From Luidia sarsii (Eukaryota; Echinodermata; Asteroidea; Paxillosida; Luidiidae): a DNA stretch of 64,000 bases. Location: the NCBI GenBank assembly GCA_949987565.1, contig OX465121.1:3613117-3677116 (forward strand), given 5' to 3'. Position numbers and translations under genes: made by a program. The notes below the pieces were generated by a model that did not search any database, was not told where the DNA came from, and worked only from the letters and a program-made list of their open reading frames with translations. This document shows, in pieces, positions 36,091-47,236 of the stretch (within the stretch, counting starts at the first letter, position 1; each line of letters starts with the position of its first letter).

Positions 36091-37570
36091 CTGTGGGGAG
36101 AAGTCGCCAGCTGTCAGCCAATGAATGAGAGACTTTGAAACGCTGATGGCAGCAGACATCGGGGTCATTTTAGAAGTGATCATGCGCATGCTCGAATCAA
36201 TGCGTGTATGCTCAAAACAATTCGTGTTTGCCCAGAACAATGCAAAAATGCACAGAACAACGAACGCATGCTCAGATTATTAACAAAATACAATTATCAA
36301 TATGCCTATCGGATGCTTACATTAAAAATAGGCCTTTTGATTATTAATTAAGTGTGAACAATGATAATATAAGATTAATATATGATATTGCGTTTTGAGG
36401 AATTGTACAGGTAATCTGTTCCAGTAATATTCGAATAAATTTAATGACTTTTGAAATCATCACTTGCCTGATCACATCGAAAGAAAAATGGAATTATGCA
36501 ACGGAAGTGATTTTGTATGTGTAATAGAGATATGCTCCGTATCAGGCCTTATTGTTCCTAAATGTAAAACTGAAAGATGTAGCAAGTCCACAATTACAAC
36601 CCTTTCAAGAATATTGTATTTTTTTATATAGTACCCCTTGTTATATTTCTGTGTTCAGAAGCAATATGTTACCGTAGTGTTTTAACAACTTATTCTGGTG
36701 TATTTTAACAATTTTAAATAATTTATATTGCTCATGTTTTTCTTTGCTTTTAATTTTTGTTGCTCGTTCACCTCCCCCCCCCGCCTTTATCCCCAATCCC
36801 TTCCATTTCCTTCAACTCTTACCTTCACATGTATGCTTTACTCACCCTACACTTAAACCCACCACCTTCCACACTCTGCCATATTCCCTCCCTGACCCCC
36901 TCCCATCCCCCTCCGTTTTTCCTAACCACTTCCCCCTTTTTTTATGATGCATGTTTGTCCTTTAATTGACTTTAATTGTATTTTACCCATGACATTTATA
37001 ACATATTTTCCCCTTTTTGATGTGACCTTGTAAACTGATCATTTCAGTGTCTTCGGTCGATCAGCGTTAATTGTGTTTTCAACCGAATAAATAAAATCAA
37101 TACAATAATGCATTTGGCTGCAAGGTCCAGTTAAGGCAGAGACAGGAATAACCCATGGACGGACGGGGCCCATTGAATTCCACGACAGGATACTGAGATG
37201 CTACGGGTGACCATAATTATTGGCGTGACGTGACGTTGACTCAACTATGCCGTTACCCAGCGGCGGCGCCCTTGCAATTCAGCGCGTGGTTTTCCAAAAT
37301 GGCGGTTTCCATAAATTTACAATGGCGCCTGCTATGATCCGTCTGAAGTTCATACATCTTTATATACCAATAACATTTATGGCTAAAAGTGCCTCTTGTG
37401 ACACAGCCTTTACGCTAACATTACACTGCCACACAAAAACAGAAAATCACTAAACAAATATTCACAAAACTGTACATTGTTTTGTGCAGAAAGGGCAAAT
37501 TGATTAGATTCTTCAGGATTGGGTTTGAGGAAAGAGGATCCATGGGTCAGGATGCTTGAGCTCAGCTCAC
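36091..37570. other. Gene A intron with possible retroelement tail
   Basis: AT-rich. A pyrimidine-rich stretch (36765-36950) is followed by TCTTCGGTCGATCAGCG and AATAAATAAAATCAATACA near 37050-37107, which looks like the 3' end of a truncated non-LTR element. No coding sequence of such an element is seen. Confidence 0.35.
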
Positions 37571-37714
37571 CTGTATATCACCATCTCCCACGTTGACGAT
37601 GTCCATGAGAATGTCCGAGACTGCCTCTACATTGCCTGCATTCTCGCTAGACTCAGACGTCTCGTTAGCAAGAAACTCAGCCACTTCGTTCACATTGCCT
37701 TCACTCACTTCGAT
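37571..37714 (-). CDS. Gene A exon: GAIN subdomain A
   Basis: 144-nt phase 0-0 exon, acceptor ATGACAG, donor GTGAGC. It encodes an acidic helical segment (EVSEGNVNEVAEFLANETSE, then VSDILMDIVNVGDGDI) typical of the helical GAIN-A subdomain. The upstream intron (37715-38345) holds the long ACTCC pentanucleotide repeat. Confidence 0.85.
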
Positions 37715-37774
37715 CTGTCATAGAGGGGGGAAGCAGCATAATTTTATCCTACTGCCTTATATCTCTGGGCAAAC

Positions 37775-38318
37775 ATCCACTCCACTGCACTCCACTCCAC
37801 TCCACTGCACTGCACTCCACTCCACTGCACTGCACTCCACTGCACTCCACTGCACTCCACTCCACTCCACTCCACTCCACTCCACTCCACTCCACTCCAC
37901 TCCACTCCACTCCACTCCACTCCACTCCACTCCACTCCACTCCACTCCTTTCCACTCAACTCCACTCCACTCCACTCCACTCCACTCCACTCCGTCCACT
38001 CCACTCCACTCCACTCCACTCCACTCCACTCCACTCCACTCCACTCCACTCCACTCCACTCCACTCCACTCCACTCCACTCCACTCCACTCCACTCCACT
38101 CCACTCCACTCCACTCCACTCCACTCCACTCCACTCCACTCCACTCCACTCCACTCCACTCCACTCCACTCCACTCCACTCCACTCCACTCCACTCCACT
38201 CCACTCCACTCCACTCCACTCCATTCCACTCCACTCCACTCCACTCCACTCCACTCCACTCCACTCCACTCCACTCCACTCCACTCCACTCCACTCCGCT
38301 ACACTCCACTACACTCCC
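37775..38318. repeat. (ACTCC)n pentanucleotide satellite
   Basis: About 540 bp of almost perfect ACTCC units with a few variants near 37800-37860 and 37945-37995. Long open frames on both strands are a by-product of the 5-bp period. In the intron between HormR and GAIN-A exons. Confidence 0.98.
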
Positions 38319-38345
38319 CGACCCGATGCAGTTTTATAGTGTTAC

Positions 38346-38464
38346 CTCTGTCACTGTGTCTAAGGTCGCCTCGATGTCATCTCCACAAGGCAGATAGACG
38401 GGCTGGTCCCAGACGGGTATTCCCATCATCTCTGTACAGTTCCTGAGACCAAACGGTTCCCCAG
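38346..38464 (-). CDS. Gene A exon: HormR second half
   Basis: 119-nt exon, phase 1 to 0, acceptor TGTAG, donor GTAACA. It encodes GLRNCTEMMGIPVWDQPV and LPCGDD, the R.C...G.W..PV...C end of a HormR domain, then DIEATLDTVTE leading into GAIN subdomain A. Confidence 0.85.
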
Positions 38465-38689
38465 CTACACAGGAAGAGAAATGAAAGTAGTCCGCATTGG
38501 TGTAGGCGAACTATTGAGTGGAATTTACAAAGACTTCGCACATCACGCAAACAAGCACAGAGTAAGATCCATTGTTCACCATTTGTACTGGCTTCATTTA
38601 CAGTGAGGGGCACTTCGAAAATTGGTAATTCACTTTAGCATACTTTGAAAATTGTCAGATATTTCATCAGATTAAAGTGATATGCCAAA

Positions 38690-39410
38690 ATGTTGCAAAC
38701 TGCTAACAGACTAAAAAGACTGAATAAATGATAATTATATTTAAAATAAGGAGGGTCTGACGATTCAACCCAGTAGGACTTCTCTGGAATGATGATTACT
38801 TGAGATTGTTAGATTCGAAATTTGGTTCTTCATCGTGACTGCCTGACGCAATTAATACATTGGCTCTTTTTATCGATAAGTTATTTAGGCTCAAAAACTT
38901 GTCCTACCAATATTCCCTAACATTTGCAACAGAAACAAACGCATGAAGTTGATACAAAAATTGTTGCAAACTGCTCAATGACTAAGATGACCTGCAAAAC
39001 ATCGAACTCAAAAACTTTAGGCCTCTTGCCAAAAAGATCATCGGTTGGGTGGGTATCAGATGATTTGACCCATCCGATGACGTTTCCACCGGATAGCCAT
39101 CGTGTATTTTTCACCCCAGAGTCCAGTACAATCGGTTTTCTAGCGAGGGAAATGTTATCGGTCGGATGAATTCAACCGGCACTCAACCGATGATCTTTTT
39201 GACAAGAGACCTTAGAGAGCCTGACGTTTCGATCCTGGTGGGATTCAGATGTACACCCTTTCTCTGCATCCCACTCCTTCCCTTTTGTCCTTCCTCTGAC
39301 AGTGTGTCAGGGATTTCCTTCTCCTGTGTATGTCCTCGTTGTTTTGCCTATGAGAAAGGTCCTGCTAGGATCGAGACGTCAGTCCCTCTAACTTTTAAGG
39401 GAAAAAAATC
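38690..39410. mobile_element. Penelope-like 3' fragments, inverted pair
   Basis: A minus-strand piece (38690-38800, with GTCTGACGATTCAACCCAG) faces a plus-strand piece (39222-39410, with TATGAGAAAGGTCCTGC, then TAGGATCGAGACGTCAG). Between them 39010-39045 and 39180-39215 are an inverted repeat sharing CCGATGATCTTTTTG. All lie in the intron between the HormR exons. Confidence 0.62.
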
Positions 39411-39460
39411 CAGTCGAGCGAAATGTCTTTGGCAACTTGACAGTTGGTAAGACTCCGTAC

Positions 39461-39574
39461 CTTCTGACGTTCTCAGCGGACATCTCTCGACAGACTTGCC
39501 GGTGGATCCGAGGAGAGTCACGGGCCACGTTAGGAGAGCCCCGGCGAGGTGCGCGACATCCTCGGGGCATCGCC
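39461..39574 (-). CDS. Gene A exon: hormone-receptor motif (HormR), first half
   Basis: 114-nt phase 1-1 exon, acceptor CTGCAG, donor GTACGG. It encodes GRCPEDVAHLAG, LTWPVTLLGST and VERCPLRTSEG, the W-P-x-T...G...C-P pattern of the HormR domain found between the ectodomain and GAIN in several adhesion GPCR families. A Penelope-like 3' fragment (39222-39410) lies about 50 bp downstream. Confidence 0.85.
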
Positions 39575-40693
39575 CTGCAGACACGTGTGCAACAAAACAT
39601 TTTATGTGATTTACTGTCTCGCAAAAAAAAATACCAAAAGACAGATCTTGAGGCCAATTGTTTGTTTTGGGTTAAGGAGTCCACGTTTTTAATGAATTCA
39701 ATAATTAAAACTGCTTTGGGTGTTGGTGTGCTCCGAGTGTAGTCAAAAGGGCGAGTGAACACTTGGGCGTGTTCATCCTTAAATATCTGCGGGTCTGCCG
39801 CCCCATAGGCAGTGGACAACTGAACCCTAACAAAAGGCCTGGGCGAGTTTCACAAAGCCAGTTTTGTAACCACTAGCGCTTTTCCGCGACTAGGAATGTG
39901 CGCTATTGCCTTTGTTAAAATCAGGCGGGTTCGTTTAGCCAGAAACGACTCGTGTCACATAAAATCGATTAATCGAGATTAATCTTTTATATAATGGGTT
40001 CGGGGGTTTATTTACACACGCCTGCCCTTAGGCAGGTGCGGTCTTATGGGATGGGGTAGCGTGCCGAGCGGAACAAACTGCTAAGTTTCCCCAATAAAGG
40101 TAGTTCTCGAAGTGTGTTTATCTTGTTCCATGAAGTAGGTGAACATCGTTCCTTGTTTTCGATTAATCTGCGGTTTATACAGCAATTTGCATGCATATGA
40201 TAATCCCCATGCAGTACAATTTAAATTGTAAAATTGTCTGTGTATAAAAGAGCACTTCCGATTATCATTGATGTCATAGTGGCAGTCGGTGATTATGCGC
40301 CGGAGACATTTTGAAATCCTTGATCACCAAGTCCCAAGAACAGTGCTAGTGCTAGTGCTAGCTTTGCTCAATTGCCCACTGCCTTTGGAGTATGGCTGCA
40401 TGCTCTCAGTGCATGATGCAATGACCCAGGAATCTTCGTGTTAGTTCCCGAAATGCGAAGGCCTGAATAGCGCCAGTAATTAAGACACCGTGGGAAAATG
40501 ATGTGTTGATATGCAGCGGTGCAGAGCACGAACTACGGTTCTGAATTCGCACATGGGTTTCAGGAAGAGTAAGCACTCTGTGACGTCATGCGAGGAGTGC
40601 CAGGCTGATAGCCACACTCGGTAATGTGCGTCATCAGGAATGTAATTCAACAAGGGTTCGTATTTTCCTTTAGGGCAACCATGGGGAACTCAC
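39575..40693. other. Gene A intron between HYR 4 and HormR
   Basis: No exon or recognised element. Includes a short GTGCTAGTGCTAGTGCTAG-type trinucleotide-like run near 40343-40362. Confidence 0.45.
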
Positions 40694-40924
40694 CGACAAC
40701 TTCAAAGTCGAAAGAGCAGGTCAACGTGAGGTTGTGCTGCGCAAACCGCTGCTGGTAGTTCACCGTGAAGACGCCGATGACGTAGGTACCGGGCTGCATG
40801 TCTGAGGTCAAGCCTGGTGACTCCTCCCATCCGTCCAGCTCCGGTTCTGTCCAGTTCACGTGGGCGTCTCCCAGGCCGGGAGTGGCCAAAACAACGAAGT
40901 CTTCTGGGCAAACTAGGGTCACCA
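40694..40924 (-). CDS. Gene A exon: HYR domain 4 (diverged)
   Basis: 231-nt phase 1-1 exon, the tandem duplicate of 41856-42086. It encodes TLVCPEDFVVLATPG and HNLTLTCSFDFEVV. The NLT sequon here is absent from the twin. The last HYR before the HormR module. Confidence 0.88.
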
Positions 40925-41205
40925 CTGGTCACCACAAACACAATGAGAAAGGGGTCATTTCTGTAATGCCAATACTAACTAGAACGATAATGCTGTCTCT
41001 TTGGGGGCTTTTTTAACAAATTGAGCAACTTCATATGTGAGGGAATCTGACTGAGCTATGATTATTATGTACAAGAATTCAAACAAAATTTGACAATTTC
41101 TTTCAATTTATCAAAACTGTGTAGGTGTAGGGGACTGGAAATATTCCAGTGGCGACAATCGGTGCTATGAATAAAACAAGGAAAGTGACAAATGGCAGGA
41201 CAAAC

Positions 41206-41478
41206 CTCTCACTGTGATGTCAAAGCTACACGCGGCTTCATTTCCGGATGCGTCTCTGGCGCTGTAGGTCACTTGGGTTACACCGGCGGTGAACGTCCCC
41301 GAGCCGGCACGGAGGCAGACTCGGGATGCGGCCGGGGAGCAGGAGAAGGACTCGCTGAAGGCGCCCGAGTTGTCCTCTATGATAGGCGGGGTCCAGCTGG
41401 CCGATGTCGCGTCGGATGACGACGCGACTGGGATCGTAAAATCGGCGGGGCAGTTCCTGATGACGGGACTCGTGGTAT
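41206..41478 (-). CDS. Gene A exon: HYR domain 3
   Basis: 273-nt phase 1-1 exon, the tandem duplicate of 42368-42640. It keeps RNCPADFTIPV and GNEAACSFDITV. Splice sites and surrounding intron are also nearly identical, showing duplication of the genomic segment rather than exon conversion alone. Confidence 0.93.
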
Positions 41479-41855
41479 CTGCCCCAATGGATTAAACAAA
41501 ATAATGTGACGATTCGATGAGGTAAGATTAGCATTCGATGCAAATTATGTAAAATTACATGAGTGAAAATAAGTTAAATTAAATTATTCTAGGTAATAAT
41601 TTGTCGTCGAAGATAATTTGAAACCTCTAAAGCCCCTTTCCAGCAAGATTTTACCGGCACCTTATACAAACCTAATATTATTGTAAAATCTACTCCTTCT
41701 TAAGCGATCAGAAAATAACTTACGGTCGAATGTTTCTGTCTTACGACCATACCCCGACAAAGACTACTGAGAGCCACACTCGGTAATCTGCGTCATGAGG
41801 AATGTCATTCAACGAGGGTTCGTATTTTCCTTTAGGGCAACCTTGGGGAACTCAC

Positions 41856-42086
41856 CGACAACTTCAAAGTCGAAAGAACAGGTCAACTCGAGGTTGTGCT
41901 GCGCAAACCGCTGAAGGTAGTTCACCGTGAAGACGCCGATGACGTAGGTACCGGGCTGCATGTCTGAGGTCAAGCCTGGTGACTCCTCCCATCCGTCCAG
42001 CTCCGGTTCTGTCCAGTTCACGTGGGCGTCTCCCAGGCCGGGAGTGGCCAAAACAACAAAGTCATCTGGGCAAACTAGGGTCACCA
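41856..42086 (-). CDS. Gene A exon: HYR domain 2 (diverged)
   Basis: 231-nt phase 1-1 exon, donor GTGAGT. It encodes VVTLVCPDDFVVLATPG, NWTEPELDG (an N-glycosylation sequon), GTYVIGVFTVNY and LTCSFDFEVV. It has the HYR pattern but lacks the usual A.D.SGN loop, so it is a shorter divergent HYR. Twin of 40694-40924. In this copy the sequence NLEL replaces the NLT sequon of the other. Confidence 0.88.
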
Positions 42087-42367
42087 CTGGTCACCACAAA
42101 CACAAGGAGAAAGGGGTCATTTCTGTAATGCCAATACTAACTAGAACGATAATGCTGTCTCTTTGGGGGCTTTTTTAACAAATTGAGCAACTTCATATGT
42201 GAGGGAATCTGACTGAGCTATGATTATTATATACAAGAATTCAAACAAAATTTGACAATTTCTTTCAATTTATCAAAACTGTGTAGGTGAAGGGGACTGG
42301 AAATATTCCAGTGGCGACAATCGGTGCTTGAAATAAAACAAGGAAAGTGACAAATGGCAGGACAAAC

Positions 42368-42640
42368 CTCTCACTGTGATGTCAAAACTACACGCGGCTT
42401 CATTTCCGGATGCGTCTATGGCGCTGTAGGTCACTTGGGTTACACCGGCGGTGAACGTCCCCGAGCCGGCACGGAGGCAGACTCTGGATGCGGCCGGGGA
42501 GCAGGAGAAGGACTCGCTGAAGGCGCCCGAGTTGTCCTCTATGATAGGCGGGGTCCAGCTGGCCGATGTCGCGTCGGATGACGACGCGACTGGGATCGTA
42601 AAATCGGCGGGGCAGTTCCTGATGACGGGACTCGTGGTAT
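42368..42640 (-). CDS. Gene A exon: HYR domain 1
   Basis: 273-nt phase 1-1 exon. It encodes a HYR (hyalin repeat, immunoglobulin-like) domain: RNCPADFTIPV at the start, GTFTAGVTQVTYSAIDA and GNEAACSFDITV at the end, the family signature. HYR domains are extracellular adhesion modules. It is almost identical to 41206-41478; the visible protein difference is I versus R before DASGNEA. Confidence 0.93.
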
Positions 42641-42889
42641 CTGCCCCAATGGATTAAACAAAATAATGTGACGATTCGATGAGGTAAGATTAGCATTCGA
42701 TGCAAATTATGTAAAATTGCATGAGTGAAAATAAGTTAAATTAAATTATTCTAGGTAATAATTTGTCGTCGTAGATAATTTGAAACCTCTAAAGCCCCTT
42801 CACAGCAAGCTTTCACCGGCACCTAATTGTAAATTCTACCAATTCTTATGCTATCAGAAAATAACTTACGGTCAATTGTTTCTGTCTTA

Positions 42890-43040
42890 AGCCACCACCC
42901 CGGCAAAAACTAGGTTTTTTTTTAGACGGCAACCATCTAAAGACTGGATAGCTTGAATGTTTGGAAAGCGTTGGTACGCAATTCCAAAGATTGACGTCCC
43001 GGTCCATACGGTCAATATTGTTTAGCCATTTTAAAAAATT
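42890..43040 (+). mobile_element. SINE family 2
   Basis: CACCCCGGCAAAAACTAG, CAACCATCTAAAGAC, then the degraded tRNA-like TTGGTACGCAATTCCAAAG. Confidence 0.55.
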
Positions 43041-43317
43041 GTTTTATTTGATTGACAGAATTAAGTTTCCAATTTCAATGGTTTATCCCGAACATCAGCT
43101 CCCAATCATAAACAAATGAGTTGAATGTGGGATCATCATTAAATCATCTTCAGGGAACGATAGTCTTGAGGGAAAATATTATCTTGCATATTGGTCTAAA
43201 AGAGTCGAATACTATTTCGGGGCATGAAAGAACAACAAACAAGCTCCTGTCCCTTCATGATCTCCGTAGGATAATTACGGTATGGCCGAGGTCGAATTGT
43301 CGCGATACTGTACTTAC

Positions 43318-43443
43318 CGCCCTGACAATGGATGCCTGTAAAGCCATTGGCACAGATGCACTCGTAGCTGGCCACATTCTGGCGGCATCGGCCCCCATTC
43401 TGACAAGGCGTGGAATCCCGGCAGGTGTGGTCAACATTCATAT
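43318..43443 (-). CDS. Gene A exon: EGF-like domain 4
   Basis: 126-nt phase 1-1 exon, acceptor TTTCAG, donor GTAAGT. It encodes DHTCRDSTPCQNGGRC then YECICANGFTGIHC, a complete six-cysteine EGF domain. It follows propeller 2, as EGF modules follow propellers in LRP-type receptors, and precedes the HYR block. Confidence 0.92.
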
Positions 43444-43544
43444 CTGAAAAATATACACAAGGAAAAGAAAAGCTGAGTCCAGATTATACGATTCACGACC
43501 TGTAGTAGCGAGGTCAACGACAAGTTGTTTTGTTTTAATATAAA

Positions 43545-43690
43545 TTAACACGGAGGGTGCCGATCAGTAGAATGGTTAAATGTTCCTAACTGGTGCCCCT
43601 AACCGGGAAAAGATTAGTTGATTCTTTGCGAAGATGGCCATCTAAGGGCTGAATAACTCAAGTAGTAACAATGGTGGTGCGTTAAGGCTC
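43545..43690 (+). mobile_element. SINE family 2 fragment
   Basis: ATGGTTAAATGTTCCTAACTGG, CCCCTAACCGGGAAAAGATTAG and CCATCTAAGGGCTGAATAACTC match the family body; the B-box is lost. Confidence 0.5.
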
Positions 43691-44108
43691 CTACACAACA
43701 TTGGTCGAGGTCAAAGAATAGCATCCATACGTTGTCTGATCCAACATATGTATAAAATGGCACACCTGTGAAAAATTAAGCTCAATCGGCCAACCGAGTC
43801 TCGAGAAAATCGTGAAAACCGCTTCATTTGTTTCGCGAAAATGCAGCATTCAACGCCGTACTGTTCCGTAAAAATAGTTTAGATCTCGGTGAGAAGTAAA
43901 CAATTTCTTTTACTCATTTCTCCTAAAATACAACATTTTAGGCAGAAATATTTAAGTGAGAGGTTTCTACTATAGCCATCTTCAAACTGTACAAGTTTTA
44001 CGTAAATCAGTGAACATTTCTGTTTTTCGATCTTACCAATTGCTGTGCAGGTAAGTCAGAGGTGTTGAGTGCAAGTCTAGAATCCTTTTCTTTGCTATTT
44101 TTTTAAGC

Positions 44109-45110
44109 TTGAAAATGCTTTCATACTATCTGCACTGGGGGTCCTCGGAGACCCCCCCCCCTTCCATTATGTTTTATTACTGTATCGCGACCGGTACACA
44201 TTTTTTATTTGTCCATATCGGACATACATATCTGGTGTCAATTAGTATGTATGGGTCAATACAATTCCATTATGTGTGTACAATTTATAAGTGCGAAACA
44301 GTGAATTGCATTTTCTTTATGAATCGTGCCCAGGAATCGATGTTGCACTGGTTTTGTACTTCTTTATAATTCTGAGAGCAACTTTTTCAAGTTTTTAAAG
44401 AATAAAACATCAGAATAAATTAAAACTATAATAAACATAAGCCGTGAAAACAATGAAAAACATCAGGACAAACAAGTGCCGGCTTTTTGCTGTAACGAGG
44501 AACTTCAGTTTTAACTGCACACATAGAATTAAATCCAACCGAATGATTTCTCGCCTGAGAAACCTTTTTCTAATTTTGAGACACTTTCCTCAAGTGTAAT
44601 TTCTTTATGCTGAAATTGTTAAAAAATCGCAAAAATGCTTCAAATAATAATTATGAATAGCCATTTCCTAACTATTAATCGTTTGTGCATATGTGACCCG
44701 GCACAGCATAATGAGGAATAACACCACTTTTGAGATTTTGAGGTTTTCTTTTGATTTGAAAGAGTATACCATTAGCTTTCAAATGATATCAAAATATAAT
44801 ACCCTCTAATACTTCAAATTTCCGAAAATACAAAATCGAATGTTGTAATCGAATTGTGAAGATAATTTAACTTCAGGCGTTGTTTACTCAAAAAGTGTTT
44901 TGGTGGGATATTCCTCATGTCGTTGTGCCGGGTCACATATGTGATTACAATTATATATGCAATAAGATTCAACACATGGAGATCTACATATATCTGCAAG
45001 CGAAATTTCAAGTTCATCGGACCTTCCGCCTCTGAGATTAATAGGGGCATCGAAGGCCCCCACCCTTTATTTTCATGAAGCAAAATAGCCCAGTACACAG
45101 GGTTAAACCC
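44109..45110. repeat. Dispersed repeat R3, copy 1
   Basis: Shares GTCCATATCGGACATACA, GTGTACAATTTA, ACACATAGAATTAA and TTCATCGGACCT with 50735-51360 and partly with 52250-52760. Copy 1 is interrupted by the MITE at 44692-44937. Family unknown. Confidence 0.6.
44692..44937. mobile_element. GTGACCCGGCAC MITE, copy 3
   Basis: Ends TGTGACCCGGCACAGC and GTGCCGGGTCACA with TA at both borders; in the intron after EGF 4's upstream exon. Confidence 0.82.
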
Positions 45111-45226
45111 AAGACCGATCTTGTAATTAGATGATTCAAGTTAATGTGCAATATTTATGTACCTCTGCGATGACCCGTAATCTTTCAATATAGCAGCCTT
45201 CATAAACAATACCTTTAGCACCCTCT

Positions 45227-45696
45227 CACTATGAACATCTAAACCGTGAAAATCGGGTAAAAATGTCATTTAGCCGTGAAAAGAAAATTCACCGTGTTTT
45301 CACCCCTATTTCATGGCACACAGTTAGCCAAGTCATTTTCACGGTGTTTTAACCAGAGGTCTCCAAGGCCACATTCCTGGTGGTAAATGGCTAGAGGCAA
45401 TTTAGAAGTATCTGGGAGTGACATTTACGAGGAAACAATACAGTACCTCTATGGGGGCTGGTGGTCCCTACTGGTAATTGAATTAGCAATCCCTCAAGGC
45501 TGGAGCTTGCCACCCTAGATATTCACGTTTTTTTCATGGTCTCTTTAGTGACCTGAAGATGTCCTTATCAGGTCAGAGAGGCGATTATTTTCACGGTGAA
45601 TTCACTGTAAAATGTACCGTGAAATCACGGTGACGTTTTAGTTTCACGGCGAAATGACATTTTCACCCCTTTTTTATGGTTTAGATGTTCATAGTG
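45227..45696. mobile_element. CACTA-like MITE, copy 2
   Basis: Same termini (CACTATGAACATCTAAACCG and inverted match), flanked by TCT on both sides (45224-45226 and 45697-45699). The interior matches copy 1 on the opposite strand. It lies in a gene A intron, about 55 bp from the donor of exon 45751-46005. Confidence 0.82.
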
Positions 45697-45750
45697 TCTG
45701 TTGTCCGATTGTGTGTTATTCATGCATGCGCATTTAACGCAGTGTCTCAC

Positions 45751-46005
45751 CTTTATAGATGTGAAGACCGCCGGCTTTGGCAAAGCTGGAGGACCCGTAG
45801 TTGGTTGCCTCCGTCCCTGCGTCGTCAATACGGAGAACAGAGGACGAGACCCAATCAGTCCAGTAGATGTAGCCGTAGTACAGCGCTAGGTCGAACAGAT
45901 GGAGGTTGATGGGGATCTCATAGACCAGAATGATGCGGTTCAGGCCGTACAAGTCGGTGGATTCCACGCGGTCCAGATTGGCGTCGCACCAGTAGAGCCT
46001 GCCAG
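45751..46005 (-). CDS. Gene A exon: YWTD propeller 2, final blades
   Basis: 255-nt phase 1-1 exon, acceptor TCTCAG, donor GTGAGA. It encodes AGRLYWCDANLDRVEST, LYYGYIYWTDWVSSSV and the closing FAKAGGLHIYKG. It is the counterpart of 60849-61106 but keeps a normal GT donor. Immediately downstream in the intron is the CACTA-like MITE at 45227-45696, only about 55 bp from the donor. Confidence 0.93.
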
Positions 46006-46470
46006 CTGAGACCGTGCAAAGCAACAGCGTTTCGTGAGGTACGGCATCGCTATAGACTCAACCTTTCGTATCTTACCGAGCACCGAGTACTGCCGCTCAA
46101 TAGCCAATACGGTACATGTACCGGATTCCGAGAACAAGTGCTCTTGAGGTTCCAAGTACGAGCATAAACACAAAACTGTTCTCTCCGAGAGCAAGTCATT
46201 CTTGTTCTGACAACGACTACGAACTGTTATCTGTCATCATTGGGGGTGCCTACATATTTCGAGTAGGTAATTCGTCGTGAGTTCCCACATACAAATGGGT
46301 CATTATACAAAACTCTATACTTATTTCTACTTACGCCTTCTGTTGTGATGGGATATTTTCAACGCGATATTAAACACAAAACTGTTACTTGTACACAAGT
46401 GTAAAAGCGTGTGATTTACAAATGCAAAATTCTCGACGGACTAATTATCAATTGTTTATAGATTACCTAC

Positions 46471-46598
46471 CTGGCAAGTCTAACGCTAGTCCATTGGGCC
46501 AAACTAACTCCGTATCGACCAGTGTCATCCGAGTGGACCCGTCAGTCTTGGCTCTCTCAATTTTCGGGGAATCTCCCCAGTCCGTCCAAAACATATCA
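46471..46598 (-). CDS. Gene A exon: YWTD propeller 2, DMFWTDWG blade
   Basis: 128-nt exon, phase 2 to 1, acceptor CCTTTAG, donor GTAGGT. Joined to the previous exon it reads [19 protein letters not shown] and continues to [12 protein letters not shown]. It matches 61703-61830 exactly in length and phase. A tRNA-derived SINE sits just upstream in the intron. Confidence 0.93.
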
Positions 46599-46634
46599 CT
46601 AAAGGGAAACAAAGTCGAAGATACATCTTTTGTA

Positions 46635-46765
46635 CGAGTGTGGCTACCAGGCAGTGGTTGAGATGTCTGCATTAGAAAGCAGAAGTCGCGAGTTCGAATC
46701 CCGCCCGTGCTCATGACTGTCTGGTTGTTTTTTTCAAGGCAATCAGGCAAATCACTGATTCAACG
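46635..46765 (+). mobile_element. SINE family 1
   Basis: GTGGCTACCAGGCAGTGGTT head and intact B-box GAGTTCGAATCCCGCCC; tail AGGCAATCAGGCAAATCAC. Confidence 0.65.
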
Positions 46766-46922
46766 TATTAATCCGAAAAAAATAATTTAGATCTCGAGGT
46801 AAGACGTAAATTATTTCTTTAATCTTTTCTCCAAAAAATTAATACAGCGTTTTAGACAAATATTTCAGCGCGAGGTTTTTAACATAACCATCTTCAAATT
46901 GCATAAGTTTCATGTAAACATT

Positions 46923-47174
46923 TGTGACCCGGCACATCATAATGAGGAATAACCCCCACTTTTGAGATTTTGAGATTTGCTAATGATGTGAAAGAGTGTA
47001 GCATTAGCTTTCAAATGATATCAAAATTTCCTCCAATACATCAACTTTCCGAAAATACCAAAAAAATAAAGAAATTGATTTTTAATCGAATTGTGAAGAT
47101 ACTGTGACTTTAGGCGTTGTTTACTCAAAAAGTGTTTTGGTGGGATATTCCTCATGTCGCTGTGCCGGGTCACA
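46923..47174. mobile_element. GTGACCCGGCAC MITE, copy 4
   Basis: Ends TGTGACCCGGCACATC and GTGCCGGGTCACA. Flanks are TT on both sides rather than TA. Between two propeller exons. Confidence 0.8.
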
Positions 47175-47236
47175 TTTGTGTATAGGGGCTTTGATCTTTA
47201 CTTTGGAGTCCCCACAAGGGGCAGTACTGTACATAC

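Larger units (their letters stand above)
40611..42900. repeat. 1,162-bp direct tandem duplication carrying two HYR exons
   Basis: Unit 1 (40611-41772) and unit 2 (41773 to about 42900) start with GCCACACTCGGTAAT. Exon starts are offset by exactly 1,162 bp in both pairs (40694/41856, 41206/42368). Only scattered substitutions separate them, including in introns. Unit ends fall in SINE family 2 sequence (CCCCGACAAAGACTA). Confidence 0.95.

Noticed and set aside
37593..38339. Long open frames with HSTPL or VEWSG repeats
   Set aside because: They are translations of the ACTCC satellite in several frames and strands; no start context, splice support or composition of a real protein.
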